Assembly (NCBI GenBank): GCA_900547685.1 | Contig: URHS01000005.1 | Span: 11,085-75,084, forward strand | Source: an uncultured Blautia sp. | GTDB lineage: Bacteria; Bacillota; Clostridia; Lachnospirales; Lachnospiraceae | Length of the DNA: 64,000 nucleotides | Reading direction: 5' to 3' | Part shown: piece by piece, positions 50,650 to 59,118 of the stretch | Numbering within the stretch: position 1 is the first letter of the stretch | How the letters are laid out: every line of letters starts with the position of its first letter | Position numbers and translations under genes: made by a program | Notes under the pieces: generated by a model | Seen by the model: the letters and a program-made list of their open reading frames with translations, nothing else | The model's database searches: none | Told to the model about the DNA's origin: nothing

Positions 50650-51454
50650 GCTTTTCTTCCTTTTCAACATCTACTCTTTCAATGAACCCTGTTTTTAGTT
50701 TACTGTTTCGTTTAAAAGCCTTACTCCAGCCTCCGATTTTATTATATACCCAGAAAGAATGAGAAAGAACCGTTTTTGCCTTTCCAATCTTTTCCTTTGT
50801 TGTCTTGGTATAAATGCTGCCGCCACAGCTTATCTTCGTTCCTTTCATAATATGAGCAATCAAATCTGACTCACATGTAATATCATCAGGAACTTCTGTA
50901 TATGCCAATCCCACACAATCTGCCTTATGAGCATCACTTCCCCCTGTTCCAGGTAAATCATATTTTTCTGCAATTTTTACGGCTCTGTCATTTACATCCT
51001 GTGGTTCACAGGCATTAAAAGTTTCCATAAAATCAAATTCCTTTAGAATATCAGGATTTCTCTCATAAGCCTTTGCGTTCATAAAGCTCATAAACTTTTC
51101 ACCACATGGATGTGCCGGTCCTAAAATCCCACCATAATTATGCACAATCGGTATCAACATCTGTACAGGAATTCCACGAAGTTCCAATAGACGCAACTTA
51201 ATGTTTTCCGGCATAATTACAATAATATGTCCGGCATCCAGTGTATCATATTCGATTCCTTTTAATACTACAAAATCTTTATGTCTTTTTCCTTTAATGT
51301 TTTTTTTCCAATAACGGTATCCCCCATAAGAATCATGATCTGTTACCAACATTCCTCCAAATCCCTGGGCTTTTAGCATAGAAATATATTCTTCAATAGG
51401 GACTTTTCCGTCAATTGATCCTTCTTTTGTATGGCAATGCATGTCAATCTTCAT
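50630..51454 (-). CDS. PHP-domain phosphoesterase
   Basis: This 274-residue metal-dependent phosphoesterase-like protein shows the PHP motifs DMHCHTKEGSIDG near residue 4, VTDHDSYGGYRYW near 40, the PAHPCG segment near 123 and the late SDAHKADCVGLAYTEV near 183. PHP enzymes hydrolyse nucleotides, sugar phosphates or nucleic acid ends. The substrate is unknown. The start was set to 51454 (MKIDMHC), nine bases after AAGGAG. It overlaps hom, so it is translationally linked, though a role in threonine synthesis is not supported by the family. Confidence 0.88.
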   Translation of the reverse strand: MKIDMHCHTKEGSIDGKVPIEEYISMLKAQGFGGMLVTDHDSYGGYRYWKKNIKGKRHKDFVVLKGIEYDTLDAGHIIVIMPENIKLRLLELRGIPVQMLIPIVHNYGGILGPAHPCGEKFMSFMNAKAYERNPDILKEFDFMETFNACEPQDVNDRAVKIAEKYDLPGTGGSDAHKADCVGLAYTEVPDDITCESDLIAHIMKGTKISCGGSIYTKTTKEKIGKAKTVLSHSFWVYNKIGGWSKAFKRNSKLKTGFIERVDVEKEEKHEQKSN

Positions 51455-51489
51455 GACAACATCTCCTTCCCCCATTTGATATTTAAAAA

Positions 51490-52263
51490 TTACATACCAA
51501 ATCTTTGCTTTAATGCATTCATCTTCTCTTTTGGAAGAATTAAATTAAAACTGTTCGGATTAATTACAATCCCTTTTGCAATCGGTATTAATACTTTCTC
51601 CATATTTTCAAAAGTTACCAAAAGCGCTTGAAATTTTCCTTCTTGATTAAATCTGCGAAATTCTTCAGCATCGGTAAACACAGGCTGGAAAACATCACCA
51701 TTTTGATTTTTCACATAAGGAACCTGTACATTTTCTTCTTCACCTTTCTTCTCTACCGCCAGAAGGAACTTACTTTTTACCACATTTGCTGCAACTTCCT
51801 CCTCCAATTCAGGAAGTGACGTCTTTTCTGACATCTCTACATCTCTGCGAAATTCCTGCATAAAATAAATAGCCGATAATTGAAGCTGTGGATTAAGTAA
51901 TGGTCTCTTTTCCTCAGGAAGTACGGAAAAATCCGGTTCTCTTACAATTTCTTCCAATTCGAGCTCCGTTTTTTTATCTTTTTCATGATATACAACACTA
52001 TTTACCCCCAGTGTATAAAGTGTTGTATAAAAATTAAGAAAGCTCTTATTTTCTACTTTTATTCCTGCAACTGCATTTTTTTCTGCAGCAATAGGCTGTG
52101 CTGCTTTTTCCAAATCTTCTTTGTCTTCGAAAATCCACACCTGATCGTTGAAACTTTCTGCGTCACAAATCACGAAGGGCTGTCTGGTAGCTCTTGAAAA
52201 GAGCGCAAATACTTCCTCTCTTGTCTGTATTTTCTGAATTAGTTCTTTTTTTACATTATCCAT
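51490..52263 (-). CDS. SseB family protein
   Basis: This 257-residue protein carries an SseB-type N-terminal-domain fold in its second half: SKFLLAVEKKGEEENVQVPYVKNQNGDVFQPVFTDAEEF, then FNQEGKFQALLVTFENMEKVLIP and GIVINPNSFNLILPKEKM. The first 150 residues contain a second alpha/beta region (FALFSRATRQPFVICDAESF...) that may be a divergent copy of the same domain. The function is unknown outside Salmonella SseB. It precedes the PHP gene by 35 bp in the same direction. Confidence 0.8.
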   Translation of the reverse strand: MDNVKKELIQKIQTREEVFALFSRATRQPFVICDAESFNDQVWIFEDKEDLEKAAQPIAAEKNAVAGIKVENKSFLNFYTTLYTLGVNSVVYHEKDKKTELELEEIVREPDFSVLPEEKRPLLNPQLQLSAIYFMQEFRRDVEMSEKTSLPELEEEVAANVVKSKFLLAVEKKGEEENVQVPYVKNQNGDVFQPVFTDAEEFRRFNQEGKFQALLVTFENMEKVLIPIAKGIVINPNSFNLILPKEKMNALKQRFGM

Positions 52264-52330
52264 GTCCTTCTTCTCCTGTTGTAATCTTTTCTATGTATAG
52301 TATACACCTTTTTCTCGTTTTTGTCCCTGT

Positions 52331-52873
52331 TTATTTCCTGTCAAAAAACAGCAAACTGAAAAATGCCACTTTTCCTTCACAATAATAAGGAAATCCACAG
52401 TATTCTGCCAACTTATTTACCTGAATACAAAAAGCAGATAAACAAGAAGCCTTTTTATCCGGAAATACACACTCTTTTCCCTCCCTTATTGCACAAGGTG
52501 TGCATAACTGGCATGGGCCTGCCATTGCCGGCAAATATTCCTGAATTTCTTCTTCTAACTCTGAGAGTAATTTTCTCGTAAGCTGATTATGATGTTTTTT
52601 AATTAAACGAGTCTCACTGTCATCATTAATATCCTGTACCATAGTAATTGTCTGAAGCACCAATGCCTTTTTAAACCTGTCTGTTTTTTCTTTTAATTCT
52701 TCAAAAGTCCCACAGGCAGGAGGACAGGAATAATTTTTTTCATAATTTCCGCAGTAATTCATTTCACAAAATCTGCGAAAGCTGCCATCATATTCGATTG
52801 CCTGTGCATCAATAATTTTATAATTTGTAAATCCCAGATTTTCTGCTGCTTCTAAAATTTTTTCTGCTTGCAT
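52331..52873 (-). CDS. DUF2284 domain-containing metal-binding protein
   Basis: This 180-residue protein matches DUF2284, predicted metal or iron-sulfur proteins of unknown function. The Cys-rich sites are CEMNYCGNYEKNYSCPPACGTFEEL (near residues 36-56) and GPCQLCTPCAIREGKECVFPDKKASCLSAFCIQVNKLAEYCGF (near 118-162). The Cys spacing in the second block resembles corrinoid and iron-sulfur ligands. An AAGGTGG ribosome site lies upstream of the ATG. It starts 18 bp after the anchored unknown gene, and is not clearly linked to the genes beyond. Confidence 0.87.
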   Translation of the reverse strand: MQAEKILEAAENLGFTNYKIIDAQAIEYDGSFRRFCEMNYCGNYEKNYSCPPACGTFEELKEKTDRFKKALVLQTITMVQDINDDSETRLIKKHHNQLTRKLLSELEEEIQEYLPAMAGPCQLCTPCAIREGKECVFPDKKASCLSAFCIQVNKLAEYCGFPYYCEGKVAFFSLLFFDRK

Positions 52874-52891
52874 ATTTTTACCACCTTTTTT

Positions 52892-53749
52892 CTATTCTAT
52901 TACAGACATTTCGGTAACAGAAAACCCATATTCTACCTCTCCGTTTTTCCAAAATGCTTTTATCATATAAATATAACCTGGCTGAACGGTTATTGAAATA
53001 TTGCCTGTTTCGCCATTTTCAGTCTGAACGTTTTCTCCTTCCGGTATTGCATCTTCACTTCCTTCTTCCATTTTAAGGCTTTCTTTCCAACGCAAAACTT
53101 CTACTTTTTCAGGCTCTGTGCAAAATAAAAGTTCTGCTTGCGTATCTCCTGCTACCTGAATTTCTGCAAGTTCCGGTAAAGTTAAAACTGAATTCTCCGA
53201 ACTTTCTTCTCTTACTTGTTTTCCATCATCTCCACTGTATTCCCATATATAAGATGCCACTGTATCTACGGCAGCTGTTACCAATGCCTGCGGTTGTTTA
53301 TAAGAAATATCCAGATATGGCAATTTTGTCTCATCCGCTACTACAATAAATTCTTCTAAATAATGCTCATATTTATCGATATATTCTTTATTTTCTTTTT
53401 CTTCTCTCTGTATTTTTGTAATTCCCGGATACTGCGCAGGGTAGGATTGTGCAATCGCTTCATTTCCCCATATTTTCACTACATCTCCGGAATTCAAATC
53501 TGCTTCCGCAATTTTATTTCCTTTTTCATCATATATTTCCTTTGGAATTGTACCAAAAAATGGCATTTCTGTATTTGCCTGCACAAAAATGCAATTTCCC
53601 TGCTCATCTTTTAAATAAACAGCTTCCATATAAGGTTCTTCTGCTTTTTTTTCTTGCTTCTCAAAATTATTTTTTCCTAAAAAGACTGCTCCGACAATTA
53701 AAATTGCCAAAATAATTCCTACAATCCCTATAATCTTTTTGTTCTTCAC
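52892..53749 (-). CDS. Membrane-anchored extracellular protein of unknown function
   Basis: This 285-residue protein has an N-terminal signal anchor (residues 4-25, IIGIVGIILAILIVGAVFLG) with a KNKK positive start, placing the rest outside. The region after residue 40 (NCIFVQANTEM ... GDVVKIWGNEAIAQSYPAQYPGI) resembles a small OB-like barrel of the kind annotated DUF3221/YobA; this is tentative. A second acidic beta-rich half ends YIYMIKAFWKNGEVEYGFSV. No catalytic motif seen. It is followed by DUF2284 and preceded by the fumarase-like operon terminator. Confidence 0.68.
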   Translation of the reverse strand: MKNKKIIGIVGIILAILIVGAVFLGKNNFEKQEKKAEEPYMEAVYLKDEQGNCIFVQANTEMPFFGTIPKEIYDEKGNKIAEADLNSGDVVKIWGNEAIAQSYPAQYPGITKIQREEKENKEYIDKYEHYLEEFIVVADETKLPYLDISYKQPQALVTAAVDTVASYIWEYSGDDGKQVREESSENSVLTLPELAEIQVAGDTQAELLFCTEPEKVEVLRWKESLKMEEGSEDAIPEGENVQTENGETGNISITVQPGYIYMIKAFWKNGEVEYGFSVTEMSVIE

Positions 53750-53830
53750 CTTACTTTCTCCTTTACTGCTTTTTTATTTTCAGAATAACATAATTTATGT
53801 CTGAAAACAACCTAGTGTGCTATATTGCTG

Positions 53831-53885
53831 ATAAAAAAAGAAGGGATATTACATTAAGTATCACTTACTGCAACACCCTTCTTCT
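53831..53885 (-). terminator. Terminator of the glutamate-fermentation operon
   Basis: On the reverse strand AAGAAGGGTgTTgCA pairs with TGtAAtATCCCTTCT around the AAGTGATACTT inner stem, an extended imperfect hairpin followed by TTTTTTT. It begins about 10 bp after the stop of the hydratase beta subunit. Confidence 0.82.
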
Positions 53886-53892
53886 AATTCAC

Positions 53893-54429
53893 CTATTTGC
53901 AAACCTCATCATAGAGATTTCTTCCCTTTGAGTCAATTACTACAATAACAGGAAGATTCTCTACTTCCAGCTTTCTGATTGCTTCTGTTCCCAAATCGTC
54001 ATAAGCAATCACTTCCGCTTTTTTAATACATTTTGATAACAAAGCACCTGCTCCGCCTACTGCTGCAAAGAAAACTGCACCGTTTCTTACAATCGCATCT
54101 GTAACTTCCGGCTTTCTTCTTCCTTTTCCGATCATGCCTGTAAGACCTAAGTCTAAAAGTCTTGGTGCATATTTATCCATACGACTGGCTGTTGTCGGTC
54201 CTGCAGAACCAATAGGTCTGCCTTCTCTTGCAGGAGTCGGCCCCATATAGTAAATAATATTATTATTTAAATCAATGGGAAGCTCCTCGCCCCTGTCTAA
54301 AGCCTCAGACATTCTAAGATGTGCTGCATCTCTTGCCGTGTAAATTGTACCTGTAATATAAACATAATCCCCTGCTTCTAAAGCTTTTACTTCTTCTTTA
54401 TCAAGGGGTGCCTGCATATATTTGTCCAT
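53893..54429 (-). CDS. Fumarase/mesaconase-type hydratase, beta subunit
   Basis: This 178-residue protein is the C-terminal (beta) part of a two-subunit class I iron-sulfur hydratase: GDYVYITGTIYTARDAAHLRM near residue 22, the GPTPAREGRPIGSAGPTTASRMDKYA segment near 65 and GKGRRKPEV near 100. Class I members hydrate fumarate, tartrate-type acids or mesaconate. In this operon the expected substrate is mesaconate, giving (S)-citramalate. The start was set to 54429, seven bases after GGGAGG; the longer frame begins with a TTG inside that site. It follows the alpha subunit by 27 bp and is the last gene before the terminator. Confidence 0.88.
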   Translation of the reverse strand: MDKYMQAPLDKEEVKALEAGDYVYITGTIYTARDAAHLRMSEALDRGEELPIDLNNNIIYYMGPTPAREGRPIGSAGPTTASRMDKYAPRLLDLGLTGMIGKGRRKPEVTDAIVRNGAVFFAAVGGAGALLSKCIKKAEVIAYDDLGTEAIRKLEVENLPVIVVIDSKGRNLYDEVCK

Positions 54430-54456
54430 CTTCATTCCTCCCAAATTTCTGCTGTA

Positions 54457-55302
54457 TTATATAGTTCTGGCAATATGGCGATTTACATGACAGCAAATGT
54501 TTACTGCCACAGGAAGTCCTGCAATATGTGTTGCATAAGTATTGATATTCACTGCCAGTGCAGTGATATCTCCGCCAAGACCTGCCGGTCCTAAACCAAT
54601 CTGATTGATTTTTTCCAATAATTCTTCTTCCAGCTCTTTAATATGGGAAAGCTCGGAATGTGTACCAATTTCTCTTGTCAGAGCTTTCTTTGCCAAAATT
54701 GCAGCTTTTTCAAAAGTTCCTCCGATTCCCACACCTACAACAACAGGAGGGCAGGCATTTGGTCCTGCTTCTTTTACTGTATTAATAATTGCTTCTTTTA
54801 CACCTTCAATACCGTCTGCCGGTTTCAGCATATAAATTTTGCTCATATTTTCGCTTCCGAAACCTTTTGGCGCTACCATAATTTCAACCTTATCTCCCGG
54901 TACAATCTCATAATGAATAATGGCAGGTGTATTATCTTTTGTATTAACGCGCAATAAAGGATCTCCTACTACAGATTTTCTCAGGTAGCCTTCTGTATAT
55001 CCTTGTCTTACACCTTCGTTCACCGCATCTTCTACGCTTCCGCCCTCAAAGTGTACATCCTGTCCCACTTTTAAAAATACAACTGCCATTCCTGTATCCT
55101 GACAGATTGGTATCATATCTTCTCCGGCAATATCCAGATTTTCCAAAAGCTGCTCCAAAATCTGTTTTGCCAAAGGCTTTGTTTCTTTTTCATGGGCATT
55201 TTTCATAGCCTTATCCATATCCGGTGCCAGATAATGGTTTGCCTGAATGCACATTTCTTTGATATTCTCTGTTAAAAGTTTTACGTCTATACTGCGAATC
55301 AT
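54457..55302 (-). CDS. Fumarase/mesaconase-type hydratase, alpha subunit
   Basis: This 281-residue iron-sulfur hydratase subunit carries the three cluster Cys residues: PICQDTGMAVVFL near residue 60, GPNACPPVVVGVGIGGT near 180 and VNICCHVNRH near 270. The GFGSENMSKIYML segment near 150 is also typical. It pairs with the beta subunit downstream. The class is ambiguous between fumarase and tartrate dehydratase by sequence. Placement directly after methylaspartate ammonia-lyase and the glutamate mutase genes makes mesaconase the likely activity (mesaconate to (S)-citramalate). The start was set to 55302, eight bases after GGAGG. Confidence 0.9.
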   Translation of the reverse strand: MIRSIDVKLLTENIKEMCIQANHYLAPDMDKAMKNAHEKETKPLAKQILEQLLENLDIAGEDMIPICQDTGMAVVFLKVGQDVHFEGGSVEDAVNEGVRQGYTEGYLRKSVVGDPLLRVNTKDNTPAIIHYEIVPGDKVEIMVAPKGFGSENMSKIYMLKPADGIEGVKEAIINTVKEAGPNACPPVVVGVGIGGTFEKAAILAKKALTREIGTHSELSHIKELEEELLEKINQIGLGPAGLGGDITALAVNINTYATHIAGLPVAVNICCHVNRHIARTI

Positions 55303-55325
55303 GCCAGCTTCCTCCAATTTCTGCT

Positions 55326-56270
55326 TTACTTTAACTGATTGCTCTTACTGATATCAATGCGGTTAAAATCTTTAAGATCATCCGACTGATGTTTACCCAA
55401 TAACCCAATTAACATATAATAGCCATTTCTAGGGTCTTGAGGATATTCTTTTACCAAAGTAAAATCCTTAATCTTTCCGGTACTGGAAATATGCATTCTC
55501 GGTCCTAAACATTCTAAGACATAATCACCAATCTGTACATGATTTTCGTCATAATAAGATACCGGTAAATCCTGAGCAACAGCTTCTTTTACTTTTTTCT
55601 CCAGCTCATAAATATCTACCTGGGGTTTTTCCTCAAACTCTAATACAAAACCGTGGCGAACATCAGAACGCGGCCCATCCTGTGCATAGCCTTCTCCCAT
55701 AAAATGTACACATAAATCTTCCAGAGTATGCGCTGCTTTTCGGTAGGTTACAGATTTATGTACAATTTTTGCAATATTTTCCGGAAGAGGACCAAACATA
55801 TTTGGTCTTGTAATAATAATTTCTTCCCCAATTCCAACCAGCAAATCAGCGTTACGTTTTAAAAATGGGAAAATTAACTCAAAATGTTCTACAATTACCA
55901 TTTTTCCATTCTTTGCCGCCTCTAAAATGGCCTCTGCAAGCACATGCATCTGTGTAAATGCAGACTCAAAGCGAATGTCCAGATGATATGTATGGGGAGC
56001 AAACGGATCTTCCAGATTTTCGTGCAGCAAAGGTAATGGGCGAATGTTTACTCCTTCATCGTCATTGGTAAGGTCAACCCCCGGAAACATTCCTTTAATT
56101 AAAAGGCTCTTTCCTGCACCTGCATCTCCGATAATCCCGATAATATGGTCAAAAGGACTTAAATACATCTGACTTAACTGCATTCCCAAATCTGCCATAC
56201 GACGATTTCCTCTGGGTGCAAAATAATAACTGTACAGGTTTCCATCCTGCATTTGTTTTGAATATGCCAT
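55326..56270 (-). CDS. P-loop protein with alanyl-tRNA synthetase-type second additional domain, function unknown
   Basis: This 314-residue soluble protein begins with a P-loop NTPase-like region: Walker A GIIGDAGAGKSLLIKG near residue 45 and a possible Walker B, MVIVEHFE, near 125. The second part has the features NCBI-style annotation calls the alanine-tRNA synthetase second additional domain, with the motif segments HKSVTYRKAAHTLEDLCVHFMGEGY near 195 and HISSTGKIKDFTLVKEYPQDPRNGYY near 275. There is no aminoacylation or tRNA-editing core. Its length and position (between ammonia-lyase and hydratase) look constant in glutamate-fermenting operons I recall. Plausible roles are a maturation or reactivation NTPase for the mutase or hydratase, or an amino-acid sensor; none is shown. 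Confidence 0.8.
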   Translation of the reverse strand: MAYSKQMQDGNLYSYYFAPRGNRRMADLGMQLSQMYLSPFDHIIGIIGDAGAGKSLLIKGMFPGVDLTNDDEGVNIRPLPLLHENLEDPFAPHTYHLDIRFESAFTQMHVLAEAILEAAKNGKMVIVEHFELIFPFLKRNADLLVGIGEEIIITRPNMFGPLPENIAKIVHKSVTYRKAAHTLEDLCVHFMGEGYAQDGPRSDVRHGFVLEFEEKPQVDIYELEKKVKEAVAQDLPVSYYDENHVQIGDYVLECLGPRMHISSTGKIKDFTLVKEYPQDPRNGYYMLIGLLGKHQSDDLKDFNRIDISKSNQLK

Positions 56271-56297
56271 ACTCTTATTCCTTTTTATTTGCCAGAA

Positions 56298-56336
56298 TAG
56301 CCAGTCACATTTTAGTCACCTAAAATGTGCTGGCAT
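56298..56336 (-). other. Strong hairpin inside the operon, between mal and the P-loop gene
   Basis: On the reverse strand GCCAG-CACATTTTAG, loop GTGA, CTAAAATGTG, one unpaired A, CTGGC (56300-56334) makes a 15-bp stem with one bulge. No T-run follows on that strand (TATTCTGGCAAATAAAAAGG), so it does not look like a terminator. It may be an RNase processing or stability element, splitting the messenger between the upstream catabolic enzymes and the last three genes. Confidence 0.7.
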
Positions 56337-56368
56337 ATTCATTCATCCTTATTTCTCAGTATCTTGTC

Positions 56369-57613
56369 TTATTTTCTTGCTTTACGAAGGGCAAGAATTC
56401 TTTCCATTTCATTGTAAACAATCATGTAACCTTGGTCAACACCCATACCTGGTTTTGCTAAAATCTGGTCTGGTTTTGTAGCCATAGCACAGTTTACACA
56501 TACCTGAGCAGAACGATCTGTTTCATTACATGTACCACCCTGGTAAGCGCCAAAGCCTTTTTCTTTACAATATAATACTGCTTCTACAATATTGTTAATT
56601 CCACCAAGGTCAGGTGTTTTAATCTGAGCCATGTGTCCTGCTTTATTATCTGCAAAATATTTTACATCTTCTAAAGTATTACACCATTCATCGGCAACCA
56701 GCTCTACATTAATGCCTCTTCTGTCTACTTCTTCACGAAGTCCCTTTAAGCAAAGCATCTGTTTTTCTCTTTCCTCTGCATCCATAGGACCTTCAATTCT
56801 CAGATGGAATGGTTTTGCTGCTTCTTCCAACTCTGCCAGATAATCTGCCATTGCAGGGTAATTATCTACACCGAAGATTGCACCAATCGTTCCATATACA
56901 TCAATATGGAATACCGGCATATAATTTTCATCATTGCGAAGCTTCTGTACACGCTGGCTTAACCACTGTACATATTCCTTTAACAGCTCTCCTTTTTCAC
57001 CCAGTTTCAATTTTACATTGTTAATTAATGCATGAGGCATAACAGCAGCCCCTTTTAAAATCATTTTATCTGCATTGTCATAACGGTTATCACCAGACTG
57101 TGTGAAAACAGGAATTGGTTCTTCAGAAACAGTTGTGCCGTATTCATCTGCTACAACTTCGCACATAAGTCTCTTGCTGGATTTTGCAACTGCGTCCAGA
57201 ATTGCCTGGCTGACACCGTAACGAATTGCTGTATGCAGTCTCTTTCCGTCTACCTGAATGTTTTCTAACATTTCACATAAGCCTTTAAAGCTGTCTGCTT
57301 CTTTTCCAACTAATTCCGGTTTGATATATTTCTCAATAATCGGAATAAAATCTTCTGCTAAGAACAATGGATCTCTTCCGCCTGCTCCGGAATACTGAAC
57401 AGCAGCACAATCACCCCACGCAATCTGTCCGTCCTCTAAAATCAACATAACGGAAATTGCCTCTCCTGCCTGTCTTACAGATTTAAATCCCGGTGTAACG
57501 GTTTCGCCAAAATAAGCTGCTCCATCAGCTACTGCACCTTTTTTAATTGCTCTTTGATCATCAAAGAAAAATCCTGTTCTTGCTTTAGAACAAACAACAT
57601 CTACTATTTTCAT
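56369..57613 (-). CDS. mal: Methylaspartate ammonia-lyase
   Basis: This 414-residue enolase-superfamily enzyme converts (2S,3S)-3-methylaspartate to mesaconate and ammonia. It opens MKIVDVVCSKARTGFFFDDQRA, as C. tetanomorphum Mal (413 residues). The barrel includes the metal-binding Asp in FHIDVYG near residue 238, Glu in RIEGPMDAE near 273 and Asp in ELVADEWCN near 307; the catalytic Lys fits AQIKTPDLGGINN near 331. The start was set to 57613, nine bases after AAGGAG. It follows glmE by 56 bp. Confidence 0.96.
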   Translation of the reverse strand: MKIVDVVCSKARTGFFFDDQRAIKKGAVADGAAYFGETVTPGFKSVRQAGEAISVMLILEDGQIAWGDCAAVQYSGAGGRDPLFLAEDFIPIIEKYIKPELVGKEADSFKGLCEMLENIQVDGKRLHTAIRYGVSQAILDAVAKSSKRLMCEVVADEYGTTVSEEPIPVFTQSGDNRYDNADKMILKGAAVMPHALINNVKLKLGEKGELLKEYVQWLSQRVQKLRNDENYMPVFHIDVYGTIGAIFGVDNYPAMADYLAELEEAAKPFHLRIEGPMDAEEREKQMLCLKGLREEVDRRGINVELVADEWCNTLEDVKYFADNKAGHMAQIKTPDLGGINNIVEAVLYCKEKGFGAYQGGTCNETDRSAQVCVNCAMATKPDQILAKPGMGVDQGYMIVYNEMERILALRKARK

Positions 57614-57669
57614 GATACACTTCTCCTTAAACATTTGTAATAATTCTTTGTATGCTGCTGTCTTTCTCT

Positions 57670-59118
57670 TTATTTAGGCTTTCCAACAAGTCTTCCTTTA
57701 CTGATAGCATATACATCATCAATTACCATCTGGAAAGAAGCTTTTCTCTTTTCCAGTTTTGCACGATGTTCAATCTTACTTCTGTTAAAATCAACCAGTT
57801 CCTGTGGCAATGGAACATTTGCTACATTCAGATAACGAACTGCACCTTCATTATCACGTGCAGGAAGCATCTTACCAAAGTTATAACGGCTCGGTGCAAA
57901 TGGAATATCAATAACACCGGCTTTTACTGCACGAATAACACCAAGTGCTAAGTCTCCCATACCAAGTTCAAAACATTTATCTACAATAGCACAAGTTTCT
58001 CCCTTAATGATTGCTTTTTCAAGTTCAAGAGCAGAGCTCTTTAATTCCTGATCTGCCAGCAGAGAAATTGCCTGTTTTGTACAGCGAAGTCCCTGTGCGT
58101 TTGCTTCCATTGTAGGAACACCCATTGCCTCGTGAGGAGTCTTAACAATAACTTTTGTAGCTTTTGCAAGTGCTGCTACTGAACTTCCCCAGGAAATAAC
58201 TGCAAATGCTTTTGCCTCATCCTGTGGGAATCCACCCATCCACTGGTGGAGAACAGATGTAACAGTTACATCTTCATAACCATATTTTTCCAAATATTCT
58301 TCTGTCAACTCTTCCAGAACACGTAATGCTGCTACGTCCTGTACTAAGTTACCACACTGTCCATAACCAACAGTTACATTTTTTACTCCCTGTTCTGCTG
58401 CCAGCAGTGCTTCGATAATTGCAACTGCGTTTGACATAGAAGGTGGTACTAAAGTACCTGTAAGCGGTCCGTAAGGTTCACGGTTAATAGAAACACCGGC
58501 TTCTTCATAAATACCTGTCAGACGGTCAACATACTGCCAGTCATAAATTGTTCTTTCAAGAGAAACATCCTTTGCATAAGGGATATTGTAAGAAATACCA
58601 CCACCTTCGTAACTGGTAAATCCACCTGCATAACAGATTTCTGTCAGCAGTCTGGCATCAGGAGTACCATGACGTACCTGTACAGGAGTATCCAGATTTT
58701 CAATAATCTGGCGGCATCCATATACACCATGGTTTACAGCCGGAAAACCATTTAACATGGATTTCTGTGTATGAATAGATTCCTTAATACCTACTTCTGC
58801 TTCCTCATAACGATTCTGACGAGTATAAGAATCAATGGTTGTTGGCAATAAATCTGCTTCACCTTGGTTCTGTAAATACTGTAAAAGTTTAATATGCTCA
58901 TCAATAAGTGCTACACCAGCTCTTGGCTGAATTAAAGTTTTTCTTTCTTTTTTTGCCTGTGACAGCTTTCTGGAAAAGCTCTTTGTTTCAGGCATTTTTT
59001 TATGATATTCTACTGCTTCATCAAAATCAACATCTTTTCCTGTTGACCACTGTCCTAAAATCTCACTTCGAATACCATAGAACTCATCATCCGATAACTT
59101 TTTATTCCTTATGTCCAT
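57670..59118 (-). CDS. glmE: Glutamate mutase epsilon (E) subunit
   Basis: This 482-residue TIM-barrel subunit, with the B12-binding S subunit, catalyses the carbon-skeleton rearrangement of glutamate to 3-methylaspartate. Length equals the known MutE (483). Visible are QPRAGVALIDEHIKLLQYLQ near residue 66, the substrate segment VRHGTPDARLLTEICYAGGFTSYEGGGISYNIPYA near 149 and GGFPQDEAKAFAVISWGSS near 295. The start was set to ATG at 59118 after AAGGAG; it overlaps the MutL-type gene by 17 bp. It is highly diagnostic for the methylaspartate pathway. Confidence 0.96.
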   Translation of the reverse strand: MDIRNKKLSDDEFYGIRSEILGQWSTGKDVDFDEAVEYHKKMPETKSFSRKLSQAKKERKTLIQPRAGVALIDEHIKLLQYLQNQGEADLLPTTIDSYTRQNRYEEAEVGIKESIHTQKSMLNGFPAVNHGVYGCRQIIENLDTPVQVRHGTPDARLLTEICYAGGFTSYEGGGISYNIPYAKDVSLERTIYDWQYVDRLTGIYEEAGVSINREPYGPLTGTLVPPSMSNAVAIIEALLAAEQGVKNVTVGYGQCGNLVQDVAALRVLEELTEEYLEKYGYEDVTVTSVLHQWMGGFPQDEAKAFAVISWGSSVAALAKATKVIVKTPHEAMGVPTMEANAQGLRCTKQAISLLADQELKSSALELEKAIIKGETCAIVDKCFELGMGDLALGVIRAVKAGVIDIPFAPSRYNFGKMLPARDNEGAVRYLNVANVPLPQELVDFNRSKIEHRAKLEKRKASFQMVIDDVYAISKGRLVGKPK

